Assembly: GCA_025667525.1 (NCBI GenBank)
Contig: CM046877.1
Span: forward strand, 294,372,364-294,436,363
DNA length: 64,000 bases
Reading direction: 5' to 3'
Origin: Glebionis coronaria
Taxonomy: Eukaryota; Streptophyta; Magnoliopsida; Asterales; Asteraceae
Both the position numbers and the translations under genes were made by a program. Below, piece by piece: positions 1 to 10,998 of the stretch (position 1 is the first letter of the stretch; each line of letters starts with the position of its first letter). The notes under the pieces were generated by a model, which searched no databases, was not told the DNA's origin, and saw only the letters and a program-made list of their open reading frames with translations.

Positions 1-135
1 CGGTCCATGACAAGCCCATGGACCAGTTCTTACTTAACTTAATAAGCAACTATTACCTACGAGCTATTATAATCATTAATAATATTGTGGAGTGACCGAT
101 ACTTCTAATATACGTAAAAACGTATTTCTAACAAT
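1..135 (-). repeat. LTR fragment, same family as 3905-4206
   Basis: This stretch is cut by the window edge and ends in CAACA-like sequence (TAACA at 135). It aligns by eye with the right-hand part of 3905-4206: both share CTACGAGC, GGAGTGACCGA and AAAACGTATTT before the terminal ACA, with many differences elsewhere. On the minus strand it would begin TGTTAGAAATACG, a normal LTR start. Copia gag sequence begins directly after it with no primer-binding site, so it is probably an insertion or a recombination product and not the copia's own 5' LTR. Confidence 0.5.
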
Positions 136-1673
136 GTGGAAGAGAATAAGGCTTTGATTGTAGAGAAGAAAGAAGAAGAGCATGTTCACTCTGCTCTTAT
201 GGCACATTCCTCGTCTTCATCAGATAATAAGGTATGATGATGCTTACTGTAGTAAAGGCTGTCGTTTAAACACTAAAAAGCTTACCAAAGAAATCTTATA
301 GTTAAAATCAGATGTTTTTGATGAAAAATACAGGCTATCAAGCTATAAAATGGCACTTGTTCAAACTGAAAAGACTGTAGAGGAATATAAGAAAATGGAA
401 TTTGACCTAAAAGATCAAATTAATGTTTTGTCTTACGATCTTAAAGTTAGCATTGAACTTAGGGACACTCTGATGAGATATAGAGAAGAAGTACAACTCA
501 AGTTAGATGAGGCCATTAAGGATAAAGAAAATGTAGGGCTTAAAATTAAAATTTTTGATAAAGCCAGCCAAACCCTAGAAAAATGTGTTAGTGAGCAAAG
601 AAACCCTAGGGATATGTCTGGGATTGGGATGAATGAATATGTTGTTGTTCCTCCACCTTCTGGGAACTTTTATGGTGTTCAGAGAAAGGATCTCTCTTGG
701 ACTGGTATTCCAGAACTCCAAGAAGAGGAATTTATTCCTCCACCTAGAGTGCTCACCCCAGTTGAGGAATATCAACAAAAAGGTTACTGACCTTGAAAAA
801 TGGAAAGCAGACAACCTTTTTCTCTTTGTTAAGGGTAGAATGATTAACGAGAGTCCACTTGAGCCTACACCCATAACTATAACCAACCCTACCACTGGAA
901 AAACTGTTGACTTTGGCTCATCTGTTAAGAGAACACGTAGTGTTAAATATGCTGAAATGTATAGAAAACCTAGGTCACCACAAAGCCTAACTAGTGTTAA
1001 TGGGACAGGGTTCTTTCAATCTAAACCTAAGGTTATGTCTAGAAAATCTTGTTATACATGTGGGAGTTTTTCTCACTTGGCCTATAAATGTGTCAGTGCC
1101 TCAAAAGTCAACGCTGACAATAGGTCAACCTGGATCAAACCCAGACCTTATGTCCAACCAAGTCCACAAGTTACTAGACCAGCTCCATTCTTTACTAAAG
1201 GGACAAATACTTATGGACAAAGACCCTTTCAAAAGACCTATACATGGTATAACAGACAATGGGTTCCTATAGCAAACCTTAATTTTGGCGCTGATAGGAA
1301 CAAATTTAACGCTGACAGGAACAATTCCAACGCTGACAGCTCTAGGTATGCTATGAAAATGCCACAACAAGCTAGTGTTGGTTCTTATGTTAGACCAAGG
1401 AATAATAGGTACTTACAGCCTAAGGGAAAGGGATCTAAAGCTTCATCTAGTTTGTCTTGGAGACCCAAACAAGACCAAAACCATAATTCTGATGGGATTT
1501 CTATGACCTGTAACAGATTTCATTATATTTCAAAGGTCATGACTAAACCAATTCGGGTAAACTGGGTGTTCATGCCACAAAGGGATGAACAAGGGGTTGT
1601 TATAAGGACTAAATCTGTTCTTTTTGAACAACCACATGAATCCAAGTCTGCTCAGGCTTGGGTTCCCAAATAA
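136..1673 (+). pseudogene. copia gag pseudogene
   Basis: This is the Gag structural protein of the copia element. The first part is readable from 136 but has stops near 237 and 299. It is then open from 350 to 790 as a Lys/Glu-rich, coiled-coil-like segment followed by a Pro-rich stretch and the motif LSWTGIPEL. A frameshift around 765-785 moves the reading to the frame that is open to 1673. That frame contains a CCHC zinc knuckle (CYTCGSFSHLAYKC, near base 1051) typical of nucleocapsid RNA binding. A linker with repeated N-A-D-R/S tripeptides lies at about 1105-1340. The C-terminal part is basic and Tyr/Pro-rich. The shift and stops make it non-functional. Confidence 0.85.
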
Positions 1674-1679
1674 AACTAA

Positions 1680-3904
1680 CTTGTTATCTTTATGTGCAGG
1701 GCATTCAAAAGCAGCTCAATGATCATGGATATTGGGACAGTGTATGCTCTAGGCACATGACGGGGAAGGAAGATTATTTGACTAACTTTACCCCCATTAA
1801 AGATGGTGACAAAGTGTACTTTGGAGGAGGATATGGTACTATTTCAGGCAAAGGCACTCTTTTCACCAATAATTTACATTTTGAAAACGTATTTCTGGTA
1901 AAAGAACTTGACTATAGTTTGTTTAGTGTGTCACAAGTGTGTGATAACAAGAATAAGTTTATTGATTATAGAACACCTAGGCATAAGGACATTTATAATG
2001 TTAATCTTAATGGAATTAGGATGAACAACAATTTGTCATGTCTGTATGCTAAAGCTTCAATAGATAAAAGTAATCTATGGCATAGAAGGTTAGGGCACAT
2101 AAAGTTTAAGAATATTAATAGACTTGTGAGACATGATTTAGTTTATGGTTTTCCTTCAAAAGCTTTCCACAATGATTATTCTTGTGTTGCATGTCTTAAA
2201 GGCAATCAACACAAAGTCTCATTTAAGAATAAACTTGTGCATTCTAGTTCTAAACCACTTCACTTGCTACATATGGACTTATTTGGCCCAACTAATATAG
2301 AAAGTTTGAATGCTAAATCTTACTGTTTTGTTATAACTGATGATTTTTCTAGATTTACTTGGACTTTCTTTTTAGCCTTAAAAAGTGAAACTACCACAGT
2401 TTTGATTAACTTTATCTCCTAAATTGAGAAGAAGACAGGGAATAAGATTAAAATATTTAGAAGTGATAATGGTGGTGAGTTTAGAAACCAGTTTTTAGAT
2501 GCCTTCTTTGTTAATAAAGGGATTACTAGGCAGTTTAGCATAGCTAGAACCCCACAGAAGAATAGGGTGGCTGAAAGGAAGAATAGAACACTCATAGAAG
2601 CAGTTAGGACAATGTTGGCTGATGCTAAGTTTCCCATTGCTTTTTGGGCTGAGGCTGTGAGTACAACCTATTATGTTCAAAATAGAGCATTGGTCAACAA
2701 AATACATAATAAGACACCTTATGAGCTATTTTGGAATAGGAAACCCAACATAGGTTTTCTTAAACCCTATGGATGTCATGCAGTGATTTTAGATACTAAT
2801 GATGCCTTAGGAAAGTTTAGTGCAAAAGGTGATGAAGGCTACTTTATGGGTTACTCGGTTCAGAGCAAAGGATATAGGGTTTATAATAAGAAAGAAAAAC
2901 GTATTCTTGAAAAAATACATGTTAAGTTTTTAGAAAGTAAACCTAGTGATCCTGAGAGTGGACCAGACTGGTTCTTTGACTTAGAACCTTTATCTAGAAC
3001 CTTGAATTATATGCCTGTCACTAATCCAGACATTGTGAAGCGGGATTCAAATGTTGCGGAAGAACCTATTGTTGAAATTATAGGTAAACAGGTTGCTAAG
3101 GAAGAAGGATCACATGCAGTCAAAACAGACCCCATAGTTGAGTATGTTACAATCCCCATATGGACTGATGGGTTAGCACAAGCTTCTGTTGCTGCTGCAA
3201 AGGAGAAAGAAGGGCCACAAGAAAAACCAGTTGATGAAAACATACATGCATCTTCAAGCGCTGACAAAGCCAAATCCGACGCTGACAGGTTAAATTCAGA
3301 CGTTGATAGCTCAAAAGCTGACAGCCTATTTGGACATTTGTTCTCTTCTAATACCTTAGAACAAGGTGAACCTTCCATACTTAATCAAGATATTCATTCA
3401 AGTAAGGAAGAGAGTGGATATGAAGATGATATTGGCAACATGGAAACTGATATTGAAGACAACACACTTCTTGGGGGAGGAATTCTTACAACTACTGTTA
3501 AAAATCATCCTCCGTCCTTAATCATTGGTGATGTTTTGTCTCTTGTTCAAACAAGAAGGTCTCATTAGACTCAAGGAGGTTTCATTGCCAATATCCACAA
3601 CAAGGTTGATACCCCTCTTGTACAGGCATGTTTGTTTGCTTGTTTTCTGTCACAACAGGAACCCAAGAAGATTTTTGATGCTCTCAAAGAACCAAGTTGG
3701 GTGGAAGCAATGCAGGATGAGCTTCACCAGTTTTTTATTCAAGATGTTTGGGAGTTAGTGGATTGTCTAAGGTATGTTAGACCCACTGGGACACGTTGGG
3801 TTCTTAGAAACAAAAAGGATGAAAGAGGTATTGTGGTCAGAAACAAGGCACGATTAGTTGCTCAAGGCTATACACAAGAAGAGGGAATAGACTATGAAGA
3901 GGTT
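1680..3904 (+). pseudogene. copia pol pseudogene (protease-integrase-RT start)
   Basis: One frame, with stops at 2420-2422 and 3566-3568, covers protease, integrase and the RT start. The protease has DSVCSRHMTG where copia proteases have D-S-G, so the active-site glycine is replaced by valine. The GAG-pre-integrase zinc region (LWHRRLGHIKF, CVACLKGNQHK) follows at about 2077-2210. The integrase core shows HMDLFGP, RSDNGGEF and the VAERKNRTLIEA context of the catalytic glutamate. The stop at 2420 lies inside this core. An acidic, Ser/Asp-rich linker lies at about 3040-3460. RT starts near 3655 (AMQDELHQF) and is cut at 3904 before its catalytic YVDD motif. It cannot make active enzymes. Confidence 0.88.
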
Positions 3905-4206
3905 TGTAGAAGTGTGATAATCTATGATCCTAACATGTGGGTTGAAGTTTTCTAGAGAGAGAAACAAGAGAGAGAAAAAGAGAAAACTTGCATTATTGAA
4001 ATATCAAAAGTAAAACAACCAACACCCTTTTCCATGGTGGAAAGGGATTTATATACCCAAGTCCCTAAGTGGACTTGGGCCTCCGGCCCATGAACCTGCT
4101 CATGGGTCGGGCTAAACATAAACATTAATTAAAAAATACTACGAGCCTATAACTATATTATTGGAGTGACCGAGACTTTCTAAATATGAAAAACGTATTT
4201 CCAACA
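3905..4206 (-). repeat. 3' LTR of a minus-strand retroelement
   Basis: The plus-strand sequence starts TGTAGAAG and ends CCAACA, so the minus strand runs TGTTGG to CTACA and has TG...CA ends over 302 bp. A polypurine tract lies immediately outside at 4207-4221 on the minus strand, marking this as the 3' LTR of an element whose body extends to higher coordinates. It interrupts the copia RT. The family matches the fragment at 1-135. Confidence 0.65.
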
Positions 4207-4221
4207 ATCTCCCCCAAAGGG
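4207..4221 (-). other. Polypurine tract
   Basis: On the minus strand this reads CCTTTGGGGGAGAT and abuts the TGTTGG start of the LTR at 4206. This is the expected plus-strand DNA priming site of an LTR retrotransposon. Confidence 0.65.
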
Positions 4222-6575
4222 AGGTCACTCCAAATTAGAAATTCCTAATCTAGCATGTTAGATCATCGTTCTCGTGCTCGTAGTCCACTTTTTCTTTTCT
4301 TCTTTTTCTTTACTTCATTCTTGTGAATATGTTGTAATAATCTTTGAGCTTTGGCTAGCAACATGTTCTTTTGGCCTTGACTTGTCTTGTAACTTGAGAT
4401 CATCTTCACGTGCAGTCTTTGTCTTCTTGTGATGTTTGCCTCTTTGTGACTTCATGTCCCACATACCTATCCTTTGTTTAATTCTTAAAAGTTTAGAGTT
4501 GATACATCAGAAGACTTTTAGGTCATACTTTTTTGAATTTTGCTGAAATATTTAATGTAGAAGGAATAAGTATGTGAGGAAGACTTCATCTGGTACTCCG
4601 TAACGCTACCGTCTTCAAATGCAGCAACATAATAAGACACGAATAAATTGGCTTTGACATTTTATTCTAATTCGGTAGCATTTTACCTCCGGTCGGTGAA
4701 GACCGTTGGACGATAATAAATATCGTACTTGTGACAGGTAGCTCTAATTAAATATCTCCTTGACAAGATTTCGAGGGTAATCTCGTTCTATTTATTCGAC
4801 CGTCCAAAGTTGACTGCGAACATAAAGAGTGAATCACTTGGATAATAAATATCCTTATGATTGAAGCCGGCAATTCATGAATCCTGTAACAAGTGAGTTT
4901 CAATTAAGATTTTCACCATTGTTGCTTTCCAGTTGTCACGAGCTTGATTCTAATAGAATCTTTCTTGTCACCTACCGCAGTGTTGTTTGATGTTGACACT
5001 GGAAGGATTTCCACTCTTCACTATGAACACTAAATAGTGCCACTCTGATTGTTCTGGAAAGATCACTTGGATTTTGCGTAGAGGCACTGGAACAAGTTTA
5101 ATCGCAATTAAGAGTTAAACCATCGTTTCTTTCCAGTTATCACAAGATTAGTTCTTAAAGAACCGCACGTGTCACCTACCATGAGCTTGTTTGATGTTGG
5201 CTCAAAAAGGATTTCCATCTTCATTGTAATACTTTCGTATCACTCAGATGTTCTGGAAATATCACAAGAATATTGCGTAGGACTCATAAAAATCTTTCTT
5301 CTTTTTCTAAAATTGTTTCCTAATGAGACTTTTGATGATCTCGTGGCTCTAGACTCAATGGTGTATTTTATTTTGGTGAGCGGAGGCCGGAGAGGATTGC
5401 CACCTTTTCAATATCAATTTATTCGGAGTGAATAAACCGATAGATAACGTGTTGAACTCCGTGACATTAAAACAAATATCTTTTGAGAGATATTTGTGTT
5501 GGCTGGGAGGGGTTGTGCATCGCATCACTGGGTCAATGATACTTTGTCTACAAGATGTGTTGACCTGGTTTCTGCCTAAGTTGTAAGGAGGGCTTTTTTC
5601 TTTACAGCCTTTATCTTTAAATGTCTTTTTCATTCTTCAACCCTTCAATGCTTACCAATACATCATCACTAGCACCTTGTTGTGATTGTTCCAGTGTTAG
5701 CATCAGTACTTGGTCGGCACTCAGCTACGTTCACAATCCATTCTCCATCTTTCCTAAGGAATTCTATTTTCTAACTATGGAAGTGTCCTTGGGAAGATTC
5801 CTCCAGATGTAGAAGAATCATTGGACTAGCACCTAATCCTACCACCCTTTTGTCTCCACATCCGTCGTGAATTAAGTGTGTTTTGGGTAAGTGTTCGTCT
5901 TCATGAAAATTCCTTAAAATCACTGATGTACTTGTGATATAAGTATCAAGAGTGTTTTGTACCTTCAGTGTTTTTGATAACAAAATGCTCCCCCTTAACA
6001 TATGCATAGCATATATCAAGTTGGGTTTACCATTAAGCTCTTTTCAATTTTAGCCACGTATGTTTACAAGTCTCCTTAATACCATTTTCTCCCCTTCTCC
6101 AAAATGTTAACCATTAATATTTTGGATATTAATGGATTAACCGGTCTTTGGGTAACAAAGTGAAATCAGTTCCTGGCCATAGAACATATCAATGATCCCC
6201 CTCAAGTTAATGAGGGTTAGTTGTAGTGCTTGAGTATGATAGATTTTGAAAGATTTAGAATCTCGTGAGAAATTCTTGAAACATTATCATACTTTCACAC
6301 TACAGCAAGCCACAAAAGCACATTATTCATAGTATTTACATATTCACAAGAAAAATATGGAGTTGACCTGAAGTAGTACGACCCATTTTAAATGGATCGT
6401 TTCATTAGCTTGTGGTGCGCTCCATATGGTCTTCCACCAACGAATCGTTCTAGACTTCTCATAAGACGTCTTTCCCTTAGCTTTTCATCAATCTTCTTGA
6501 TCGTATAGGTAGAACTCTGTTGAAATACCGTATGTCATTCTAAAGTAACCTCTGGAAGAGTCTTGTACTTGTTGA
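4222..6575 (-). other. Non-coding interior of minus-strand LTR element
   Basis: No convincing protein-coding frame is visible on either strand; the short open frames match nothing I recognise. Two more purine tracts on the minus strand, at about 5988-5995 and 6195-6202 (AAGGGGGAGC and GAGGGGGATC), resemble the one next to the LTR. Several tracts upstream of the 3' LTR are known from Sireviruses. The segment is cut at 6575 by the Tat-like element, and the rest of this element is not found in the window. Confidence 0.45.
4915..5290. repeat. Diverged tandem duplication (about 190 bp unit)
   Basis: Two successive blocks (about 4915-5100 and 5108-5290) share ordered pieces: TTTCCAGTT, TCACAAG/TCACGAG, TGTCACCTACC, TGTTTGATGTTG, AAGGATTTCCA, GTTCTGGAAA and ATTGCGTAG/TTTGCGTAG. 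They look like an old tandem duplication in the element's non-coding interior. No function is apparent. Confidence 0.55.
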
Positions 6576-7158
6576 TGTTGATACAAAAGTTGGATGATCC
6601 TTGCTAGACCTGAATTAGGCTTAATTCGGGTAGGCTGAGCTCTGGCTCTTGCACCAAGTGAATAACTTGCTGAGATCCTGCACACTAAAGCAACACGCGT
6701 TAGACTTACCGTGGGAGCTTGTCCCACGATTAGACTCCAGCGTGAGAGTAAGTAATCGTCTAGGGTTAGAAATCGGTTGTAAGTTGAGAGTATGGAGAAT
6801 GTAATACCTCTGTGGAACCCTTAGGGGTTCCTTATATAGGCAGTGAAACCCTAATGGGCTCACTGTTACTTCGGCCCTAAGCATAAGATAATCACCATAT
6901 TTAGCTTGATTGTTATCTTCTAATTATGGTTAGTGTATATCCTATACTTGAAGGTAAATCCCAATCATAATAAGATTTTGATTATGTCTAACCCTGTCCC
7001 GGCTGTGCCAGGCCGTGGGCCACACACACTTTACGCGACCACTGTTCATTCAAGCCCATAAGCTTAACTGACATTAATCCAACCCATTCGTGATGGGCCG
7101 GATGCGGGTAGTACCCGTGGGCCGGGTTCATAACCCGGTTGGGGACTATACGTTATCA
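6576..7158 (-). repeat. 3' LTR of Tat-like element
   Basis: This 583-bp LTR has plus-strand ends TGTTGATAC and CGTTATCA, so the minus strand begins TGATAACG and ends ATCAACA. Its first 368 bp on the plus strand match 10999-11366 with scattered differences. The adjacent PPT begins at 7159. Confidence 0.85.
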
Positions 7159-7170
7159 TGTCCCCCCAGT
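7159..7170 (-). other. Polypurine tract of Tat-like element
   Basis: The minus strand reads ACTGGGGGGACA directly before the LTR start TGATAACG, as expected for the plus-strand primer site. Confidence 0.75.
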
Positions 7171-7745
7171 CTAGTTGTTACAGCCGAAGGCGTAATATCT
7201 AGACTAACAAGATGCCCCTCTGACGTACCAAGAAAGAACATCTTGAAATATTGAATTTTTTAAAAACCATGGTTTAGCCGCACGTGGCAACCTTGTGAGG
7301 AAATTATCCCTATGGTACCCCAGCCCCACGTGACGACCGAGACATATTAAATGAAACATTGAATATGGTCTTACGTATGACCGCATATCCCAACACAATT
7401 GACTGTTCACCTGACCTTTTAACTGACAAAGTGCAAATAGTCAGCACCTCGAGCGATGCAATATTCTGAATTAGAAGTGACCCGTGGGTCCCGCCTGACT
7501 GTTCACTTGCCACTTACCTCCCTAACCCCACGATTTAGGTTAGTGGAAGACACGTGTCATGAATCCAACAAACCATTACCAACAAGGCAACGCTATAAAT
7601 AGGTTGCCCACACGGCTGTGTGTGAGACACAATCTTTTACCATTTTTCCGTCATTAACGCTTTCTTCCTTACCACCACCTTCTTTCGCACGGATCTTCCC
7701 CCACATAGGTTAGAATACCACCCCTTTCATCATTTTTTAATAATT
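7171..7745 (+). promoter_or_regulatory. Promoter of the antisense additional ORF
   Basis: This region contains three CACGTG G-boxes, at 7281-7286, 7327-7332 and 7551-7556. The last lies within the 10-bp palindrome GACACGTGTC (7549-7558). A TATA box, TATAAATA, follows at 7594-7601. A pyrimidine- and CA-rich stretch then leads to the ATG at 7746, about 145 bp downstream. The arrangement is that of an ordinary plant pol II promoter directed opposite to the retroelement. G-boxes bind bZIP and bHLH factors, so stress or ABA control is conceivable, but that is inference. Confidence 0.55.
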
Positions 7746-8085
7746 ATGGCTCATAGGAACAACCCTACCCTCGGATACGTGCTGAATGTAATGACAGAAG
7801 TAAAACTAGGGGACTTTTGCTCTGACTTCTTCATTCCTAGCAACCTTCATCCCTTTCTCCCTGGTGCCGGGGATCTTATAACTAAGGTCCCCCAGGGAAA
7901 GATTGGCCTATACACTCGTCTTTTTGATGCGGCCAATTACCGCATCCCTTTTACCAGATTCCTTGTAGATTTACTAGGTTACTATGATGTACATATCACC
8001 CAAGTACACTACATAGGCGCATGTAAGATTAGCCAATTCGAAATCCTATGTTGTGCACGAAGCATCCCCCCAACCGTAGAGTTGA
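7746..8085 (+). pseudogene. Antisense additional ORF, 'putative gypsy type transposon' domain (PF04195-like), truncated
   Basis: The open frame runs 7746-8138, but only about 113 codons look native. Recognisable family segments are GKIGLYTRLFDAANYRIPF, LVDLLGYYDVHITQVH and KISQFEILCCARS, which I recall from the plant PF04195 family linked to gypsy elements. After about 8085 the frame runs into the reverse complement of the RT segment, so the C-terminal part is lost by a deletion. Full-length family members are much longer. The function of the family is unknown to me. It is transcribed opposite to gag-pol and has its own upstream promoter motifs. Confidence 0.65.
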
Positions 8086-9077
8086 AAGGGTATCCGCATA
8101 AGGATTCCACCTTCCAATCAATTTCTAATAAAGGATAACAGTCTTGCGAACAAGCTTTGTTCAAGTCCGTAAAGTCCACACACATGCGCCAGCTCCCGTC
8201 ATATTTCTTGACCATGACTGGGTTGGATAACCATTCATGATAATATACCTCGCGCATAATTCCTGCATCCACCAATTTCCGTACCTCCTCTAGTATAACC
8301 TTGCTACGTTCTAGTGCTTGACCATGTTTCTTTTGCTTAACCGGGGGATATCCCTGGCGGATTTGAAGTTTATGTTCTGCTATCGAACGCGGCACACCTG
8401 TCATATGCTTAGGCTCCCATGCGAATACATCAAGGTTTGCTTTTAGGAGAGAGCACATGGCCCTCTTCCCGTTATCCGATAGCGTTCCCCCTATGGCCAC
8501 CTCTTGTTCCGGGTAGTCGGGATGGATTGCCACCTTCCAATTGGGGGGTGGTGATCCTTCCTTAATGGGAACAGGCTGGACTGGTGTTGTCACGGTGTGG
8601 AATTCAGATGCCTGCACGATCGAATTGTAAATTGTAAGAATTCCCCCTTCAACTGGAAATTTAATCATACCGTGTGCCATGGACGGGACAACCCGTATGC
8701 CCAGGATCACTGGTCTTCCGATAATATCATTATATGGGGAGTATGAGCGTATCACCATAAAGTTCATCCATGCCGTAGTGGAATGCTCTTTATCCCCAAT
8801 GGTTACCAGTAGACGCAGGTGTCCTATTGGCCAGATAGTATCTCCGCTAAAGCCAATGAGCGGCGACGTGGCCGGTACTAATTGGCTTTTTATCTCTAGT
8901 CGTAGTTGTACGAAGCAGTGTTCGTAGAGTACTTCTACAAAAGATCCTACGTCAACATACATACGGCGAACGTTGTGTGTTCCAATGCTTACTTCAATCA
9001 TGAGAGGTGCATCAGCCACATTGCTTGTCGTAATGGGAGGGAATGAGATCTCTCTACCGCGTGAAATTTTTTGAATA
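8083..9077 (-). pseudogene. Tat-like protease and truncated reverse transcriptase
   Basis: On the minus strand the frame opens with the pol linker (segment FPPITTSNVADAPLM). A retropepsin-like site follows, MYVDVGSFVEVLYEHC, where family members usually have D-T/G-G-S. About 200 residues later the RT N-terminus appears: EEVRKLVDAGIMREV, WRMCVDFTDLNKAC and EIDWKVESLCGYPF. The sequence then leaves RT at about 8083-8090, before the YxDD active site. RNase H and integrase are completely missing. The remaining open frame to 8009 is the reverse complement of the antisense ORF. Confidence 0.85.
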
Positions 9078-9184
9078 ACTTTCTACTTTGTGCGGCGCTG
9101 CCAAGATTGGATCATATATATGGTTAAAGGCTTGTCCTTTTGGGAGTCCTTCTTGTCGTACTTTTTGTTGTCCTTCCCATCCAT

Positions 9185-10749
9185 CTAATCCTTGACCAAA
9201 TGTTTGAGTTTGCCTGATTTGATAAGTGACTCAACATGCTTCTTGAGCTGGATGCACTCCTCCGTCCCATGGCCCTTGTCATTGTGGAATTCGTAGAAGC
9301 AATTTCCTTGACGGCGGTCCACTGGAGTTGTCATTGGGGGAGGCCTTGGGAAGTTTTCCCCCTCCGTCAACAAGATATCTCGGTAAGTCATCTTTAGAGG
9401 GGGGAATTTGTCATCCGACCGCCCTCCTTTATTCTGAATCTTGTAATCAGAGCTCCTTCCATTGCCTTGGGTGCTTTGGCCCCCTGATTGCCTCTTGGGC
9501 TTGTCGTTCGATCGATAGTTATGGTTTTCCTTTGTAGGATATGCCGCGGATACCGTGGTTTCTCCTTCTACAAAGTTTATGACCCTTTCCATGAGGTCGT
9601 CATACCTCTCCGGTCGCTTGTCATTGAGGCGCCTAATTAATTCCTTGTCCGCTATGGCAGGCATGTAATCAGAAATTTTTAGGAGCTCTGGCATCGTTTT
9701 TGTGCGCGTGCACTCGTCATTCAAACGTTCCGTGAAGTCCTCTGTGGATTCTCTGGGCCGCTGCTTGACAGTTGCTAATGAGACGGGATCCCTATTATTC
9801 TTCTTTCGCTGAGTATAATTGTTTTTGAACGCAGTGTGTAGGTCGCCGAAGATATCAATGCTTCGGGCGGGGAGCCTTTCAAACCAATCACGGGCATTGC
9901 CAATCAAGGTCGAGTTGAACATCTGGCACCATATAGGCATCGACCATCGTTCAATTTTCGCATGTGTATCAAGTATCTTTAGGTGATCATCAGGATCACC
10001 AGACCCATCATAGGTTTTAACACACGCCGGCTTCTTATCCTCGGAGTAGTTCCGTATGTGGAGAGTGAAGGCATATTCTCTGTCGTCGCACCATGGACGA
10101 GAGAGATCCTCCTCCACGTTCTGATAGTAGGGATCATCATAGTATCCCTCATCGTCGGATGGTGGTGGGGGAATATACCTAGGTCGGCGACGCTTGGGGG
10201 GATGGTCGTCCGAATCCGACCCCGAAGGGCCGGGAGGAGGGGGCGTTGCCCTACTTCTCGGTTGAGGACCACTTTTGTGAGAAGATCAAGGAGCTTTCTT
10301 CCCACTATTCATCCTATCCCACATGCTGGTGCGTCAATTGTTCCTGGTCGATTCCAACATCGGACGTTCGGTAGAGCCGTCGGACCTATCTCCTTCCTCA
10401 CGAGATTGTAGTAATTCCTGCATAACGCGATCCCCGATGCGCTCGAATACATTCTAAGGTTGAGGGTTTTCCTCAAGGGGGTTCGTTCCTACAGGCGCGC
10501 CCTCCTCTTCTTTTGAGTTTGAGGAGAGGAGCCGGACGCGGTCTTGCCAAAGTTGAGCCTAGATTGGAGGTTCTTTCCTAAGTTTAACCTTGACGCGATA
10601 CCCGGGACGATCCTATAAAAGTTCTGCGTGAGAACACGAGCGAGGTCTTCGTCACTAAGTGGTTCCACTGCTAATTCTGTCTCGATTGATGGCCTGTGCA
10701 GCTCCTTGTTATAGGCATTAGGCGCACTCCCCGGATAAGGATTATCCAT
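9185..10749 (-). pseudogene. Tat-like gag, frame-broken N-terminus
   Basis: A 310-codon frame (10117-9185) carries the retrotransposon gag core: PACVKTYDGSGDPDDHLKIL, then MFNSTLIGNARDWFERLP, then ESTEDFTERLNDE. It ends in a CX2-type zinc region (CFYEFHNDKGHGTEEC) and a basic tail. N-terminal gag sequence continues upstream in other frames (to about 10749, where MDNPYPGSAP begins), so at least two frameshifts separate the parts. Gag forms the virus-like particle, but this copy is defective. Confidence 0.8.
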
Positions 10750-10978
10750 GGTAATGGTTGGTAGTGGGGTATTGCCGGACGTGCCTGCCCCACCAAAAGG
10801 CTGAAAATGTTTCGGTTATTCGGTCCGCCTGTTTGGCTGCCAGGGGACTGGGTGGAGATGAGTATCCCATCCCCCGTGGACTTCCGATTTACAGGATTCG
10901 TGTTCCTGGGATTCCCTTGCGGATGTCTCTTCGTCATTAAAAGAGATCGTTGATTGAGGTTTTAGCTTAGAGTTTGGG

Positions 10979-10996
10979 ACCCACGGATGGCGCCAA
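10979..10996 (-). other. Primer-binding site of Tat-like element
   Basis: The minus strand reads TTGGCGCCATCCGTGGG, starting two bases after the LTR end at 10999. This is the standard PBS position. I do not assign the tRNA with certainty. Confidence 0.75.
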
Positions 10997-10998
10997 CT

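Larger units (their letters stand above)
136..3904 (+). mobile_element. Ty1/copia (Sirevirus-like) gag-pol fragment
   Basis: The plus strand carries gag, protease, integrase and the start of reverse transcriptase in copia order (integrase before RT). The element lacks its own PBS, the RT core, RNase H and a recognisable LTR pair. It stops in RT shortly after the segment ARLVAQGYTQEEGIDYEE, where an opposite-strand LTR begins at 3905. Frameshifts and in-frame stops show it is dead. Assignment to the Sirevirus lineage rests on the CSRHMTG protease context and the long coiled-coil gag, from family knowledge. Confidence 0.88.
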
